From contig PEAC01000019.1 of NCBI GenBank assembly GCA_002753305.1, positions 1 to 37,408 on the forward strand: DNA of 37,408 nt. The letters are read 5' to 3'. This stretch comes from Nitrospirae bacterium MYbin6 (GTDB lineage: Bacteria; Nitrospirota; Thermodesulfovibrionia; Thermodesulfovibrionales; Magnetobacteriaceae). The position numbers and the translations under genes are program-made. Below, piece after piece: positions 35,660-37,408 of the stretch. Position 1 is the first letter of the stretch. The number at the start of each line of letters is the position of its first letter. Below the pieces are notes generated by a model, which was not told the origin of the DNA, made no database searches, and worked only from the letters and a program-made list of their open reading frames with translations.

Positions 35660-35995
35660 GTGTTTTTTTAGGAATTATTTTACAAAGTCGGCGACCAGAG
35701 CAGTTTGCTTTGCTGACACTGTGTCAACATTACTCTTCTGGTTATGAACAGGCTGAAATATTTGCCAATTTCGGCAAAATGACCGTTTCCGGCAATTTTT
35801 ATTGGCTTGAAATTATTATGCGTTTTGGCAACATTGCCGTTTTGCATATTTTGGGCGGATAAATTGAAGCCAGCAGGTAAAAAACATACGCTTTTTCAGA
35901 TGATAGACATAGCCGTAACAGATAGTCGTTTTCACCGGAACACGCAAAAGCCTCACCCATGAACATAATTATGGATTCTGAATACTATGACTTCC
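35660..35995. promoter_or_regulatory. Divergent control region of the integrative element, rich in palindromes
   Basis: No convincing gene. It holds a perfect 13-bp palindrome TGACACTGTGTCA (35714-35726), TTTGCC/GGCAAA about a 6-base gap (35761-35778), and GGCAA/TTGCC about a 2-base gap (35827-35838), plus further single GGCAA sites. The spacing between promoters firing in opposite directions suggests binding sites for element regulators. Confidence 0.4.
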
Positions 35996-36025
35996 TTGAT
36001 AATACTATGAGATTTATGGCATACT
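35996..36025 (+). promoter_or_regulatory. Promoter of the rightward element gene
   Basis: TTGATA (35996-36001) and CATACT (36020-36025), 18 bases apart. The -10 ends six bases before ATG 36032, again leaving almost no leader. Confidence 0.45.
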
Positions 36026-36031
36026 AAAATT

Positions 36032-36427
36032 ATGAAGACACTACTAAAAAAACAATTACTTGCCTAGTGGGAATCGGACGGTAAACACAAACTGCCAGAG
36101 CCAAAGGCCAAGCGAAAATTCGGCGGCGCTCAACGAAAAAAGGGCTGCGCGTTTCTGAGGCGGAGTGTTCAGCAGGTGCTATCAGATGAGGGCGTTGACC
36201 TGACTAAGGAAATTTTATCTTTGGCACGGACAACACAAGATGACCGCGTAAGACTTATGGCCCTAAGCAAGCTGTACGACAAGGTTGAACCAAACAAAAA
36301 AGATATTCAGATAACAAACAAGACAACCTATGAGGAGGCCGCTGGGCTTATAGCGGGGCTAGAGGCGGCTAAGGCAAGAATATCGGCAAGGCCCCCTATT
36401 CAGATTATTGAGGACTACTCCGGCTAA
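36032..36427 (+). pseudogene. Small phage-type protein (terminase-small-subunit-like), interrupted by an amber codon
   Basis: From ATG 36032 the frame reads MKTLLKKQLLA and meets TAG 36065-36067. It then continues open with WESDGKHKLPEPKAKRKFGG and a DNA-binding-like basic stretch, then LSDEGVDLTKEILSLARTTQ and LMALSKLYDKVEPNKKDI to TAA 36427. The second part resembles small phage proteins of the terminase small subunit or packaging type; this is a weak match by pattern. A GTG at 36176 could start a shorter product of 83 residues. A CAG to TAG change would explain the stop. Whether a short form is made is unknown. Confidence 0.5.
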
Positions 36428-36525
36428 AAAACACCACAGAAAAACAAGAGTCATTTTACTATCGCTTATGGTTAAACCCAACCTGCAATAAAACACACCT
36501 TCTAATGCTATTTACGCACAATAAT

Positions 36526-36557
36526 ATTGTAATACTAAGTGTTATAATGATTACAAT
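36526..36557. repeat. Inverted repeat ATTGTAAT/ATTACAAT
   Basis: A perfect 8-bp inverted repeat with a 16-base spacer in AT-rich DNA at the right of the element. It may be a protein site or a weak hairpin. The surrounding 36428-36676 holds no supported gene. Confidence 0.35.
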
Positions 36558-36676
36558 GTAATATGTTATATATCTGCTACTTGAAAATACAACGAATACT
36601 ACCCTGAATTACCACTCTCGCAAAACGGCATGAATTGAGGTAGTTTAAGGTGTTGAAATTCCGGTGGCCGCCTCTA

Positions 36677-37096
36677 CTAATCTAAGCCCTCGCCTCGTAA
36701 TTTATCCTGAGCCGGTTTATGACCCAGCCTTGCGGCAGCCCTGTAATCATCGGCAGCTTTTTCATGTTCTCTTAGTGCGGCGTAGGTAAGGCCCCTCTGA
36801 TAGTAGGCATTAACATCTTCGGGATTTAGCTCAATGGTTCTGGTGCAGTCAGCGATAACTGTATAGTAGTCCTTGATGCTGGCATAGGAGTGACCACGTA
36901 TGCAGAAGCCTCCATTAGCCATGCGATTAACTTGAACGTCAATCATAGGATTGTCTTGTTTCTTGCCGGAATGCGTACTTTCCATTGTTTTAGCCCTTTT
37001 CGTCTTCTTTCTGCTGAGTAGCATGAAGGTTCCTCCGACTAACCCGCCTAAAACAAGAAGGACGAGCCATATTGGGGCATTGAAATCTCCAATCAT
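36677..37096 (-). CDS. Membrane-anchored TPR protein
   Basis: A 139-residue protein. Residues 8-28 form one transmembrane helix (PIWLVLLVLGGLVGGTFML), followed by a basic stop-transfer patch (SRKKTKRAK) and a linker. The C-terminal 70 residues contain TPR motifs, clear in LNPEDVNAYYQRGLTYAALR followed by EHEKAADDYRAAARLG. The TPR domain should be cytoplasmic by the positive-inside rule. No enzymatic motif is visible. It stands alone, between the integrative element and an insertion sequence. Confidence 0.8.
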   Translation of the reverse strand: MIGDFNAPIWLVLLVLGGLVGGTFMLLSRKKTKRAKTMESTHSGKKQDNPMIDVQVNRMANGGFCIRGHSYASIKDYYTVIADCTRTIELNPEDVNAYYQRGLTYAALREHEKAADDYRAAARLGHKPAQDKLRGEGLD

Positions 37097-37308
37097 TCCT
37101 TTACCATAGCATATTTTCTTTCCATTATTGAATAAGGCATATTCAAATAGTCCGAATTACTAGGCAAAAGGCATAAATAGAGGGTAAAAACTGCTGTCGA
37201 AAAGCTGTTATTCCCGATGGCCGCCGCACTCCTCAACCAGATTGTACACAATGCCCATAAGATTAACCCGAAGTAAGAATCTAATCGAGGCCAAAATCGC
37301 AGTATTTG

Positions 37309-37408
37309 TGTCCCGCCAAAATGATAATGTCCTAAAGCAGCAAAGTAAAAATGTCCTAAAGAGGGGCTATACTAACTTTCGTGAGAAAGGAGGAATAGAT
37401 GGCCTGGA
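37309..37408 (+). mobile_element. Left end of an insertion sequence (IS481/ISNCY-like), cut by window edge
   Basis: Two copies of AATGTCCTAAAG, at 37326-37337 and 37350-37361 (period 24), follow a TGTCCCGCC motif at 37309. This is the pattern of terminal repeats in IS481-like elements. A transposase start follows at 37399. Confidence 0.5.
37399..37408 (+). CDS. Transposase, first three codons only
   Basis: ATG GCC TGG after a near-perfect ribosome site AAAGGAGG at the right edge. A start of M-A-W or M-P-W is common in IS481-type transposases, and the adjoining terminal repeats support it. Too little is visible for a firm family. Confidence 0.4.

Noticed and set aside
36655..36672. Right attachment site of the integrative element (TTCCGGTGGC resembles the tRNA 3' end CTTCGGTGGC)
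   Set aside because: The match is short and imperfect; a real site should repeat a longer stretch of the tRNA exactly.

Overview
This window looks like chromosome from a diderm anaerobic or microaerophilic bacterium. The secretin and type II secretion genes imply an outer membrane. The futalosine hydrolase points to the alternative menaquinone pathway. An Mvh-type [NiFe] hydrogenase sits with HdrA and MvhD, and glycogen is made with a GH57 branching enzyme. The mixture fits Nitrospirota (Thermodesulfovibrionia or Magnetobacterium-like) best, but that placement is an inference from gene content with no phylogeny behind it.

Layout. (1) 1-2407, minus: gspG-gspE-gspF (partial), an apparently intact piece of a type II secretion operon. 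(2) 2515-3464: an IS21-family remnant whose istA has lost its catalytic centre and whose istB is absent. (3) 3872-7232, plus: a degenerate GGDEF protein followed by a membrane hybrid histidine kinase with receiver and HPt domains. (4) 7418-18729, minus: a long co-directional locus for an MSHA-like type IV pilus (PilM/N, PilO, PilP-like, secretin, ATPase, PilC, minor pilins) followed by two multi-pass membrane proteins, one with TPRs. Almost every gene is broken by in-frame stops, frameshifts or fusing deletions, so I read it as a pilus locus in decay. (5) 18817-20133, plus: futalosine hydrolase and a NUDIX hydrolase. (6) 20172-24329, minus: glycogen synthase, a DUF4912 protein and a GH57 branching enzyme. 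(7) 24748-30380, plus: a tight operon of [NiFe] hydrogenase small and large subunits, maturation protease, HdrA-like flavoprotein, MvhD and a TusA-like protein. HdrB and HdrC are not in the window. (8) 30680-30752: tRNA-Thr(TGT), next to an integrative element (about 30790-36430) with tyrosine integrase, XRE repressor, two small HTH proteins, a replicative ATPase carrying an iteron-like repeat cluster, and unknown proteins. (9) 36677-37096: a small membrane-anchored TPR protein. (10) about 37309-37408: the left end of another insertion sequence, cut by the window edge.

How it works together. The hydrogenase operon probably couples H2 oxidation through MvhD to HdrA flavin chemistry, with TusA suggesting a sulfur-relay link. 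The glycogen genes form a storage-polymer module. The integrative element has phage-satellite-like organisation: integrase beside a tRNA, a repressor with palindromic operators, replication genes in one overlapping operon, and three promoters placed so close to their start codons that the messages would be nearly leaderless. The most unusual points are the decay pattern of the pilus locus, the hydrogenase-HdrA-MvhD-TusA set without HdrBC, and the repeat cluster inside the element's ATPase gene.
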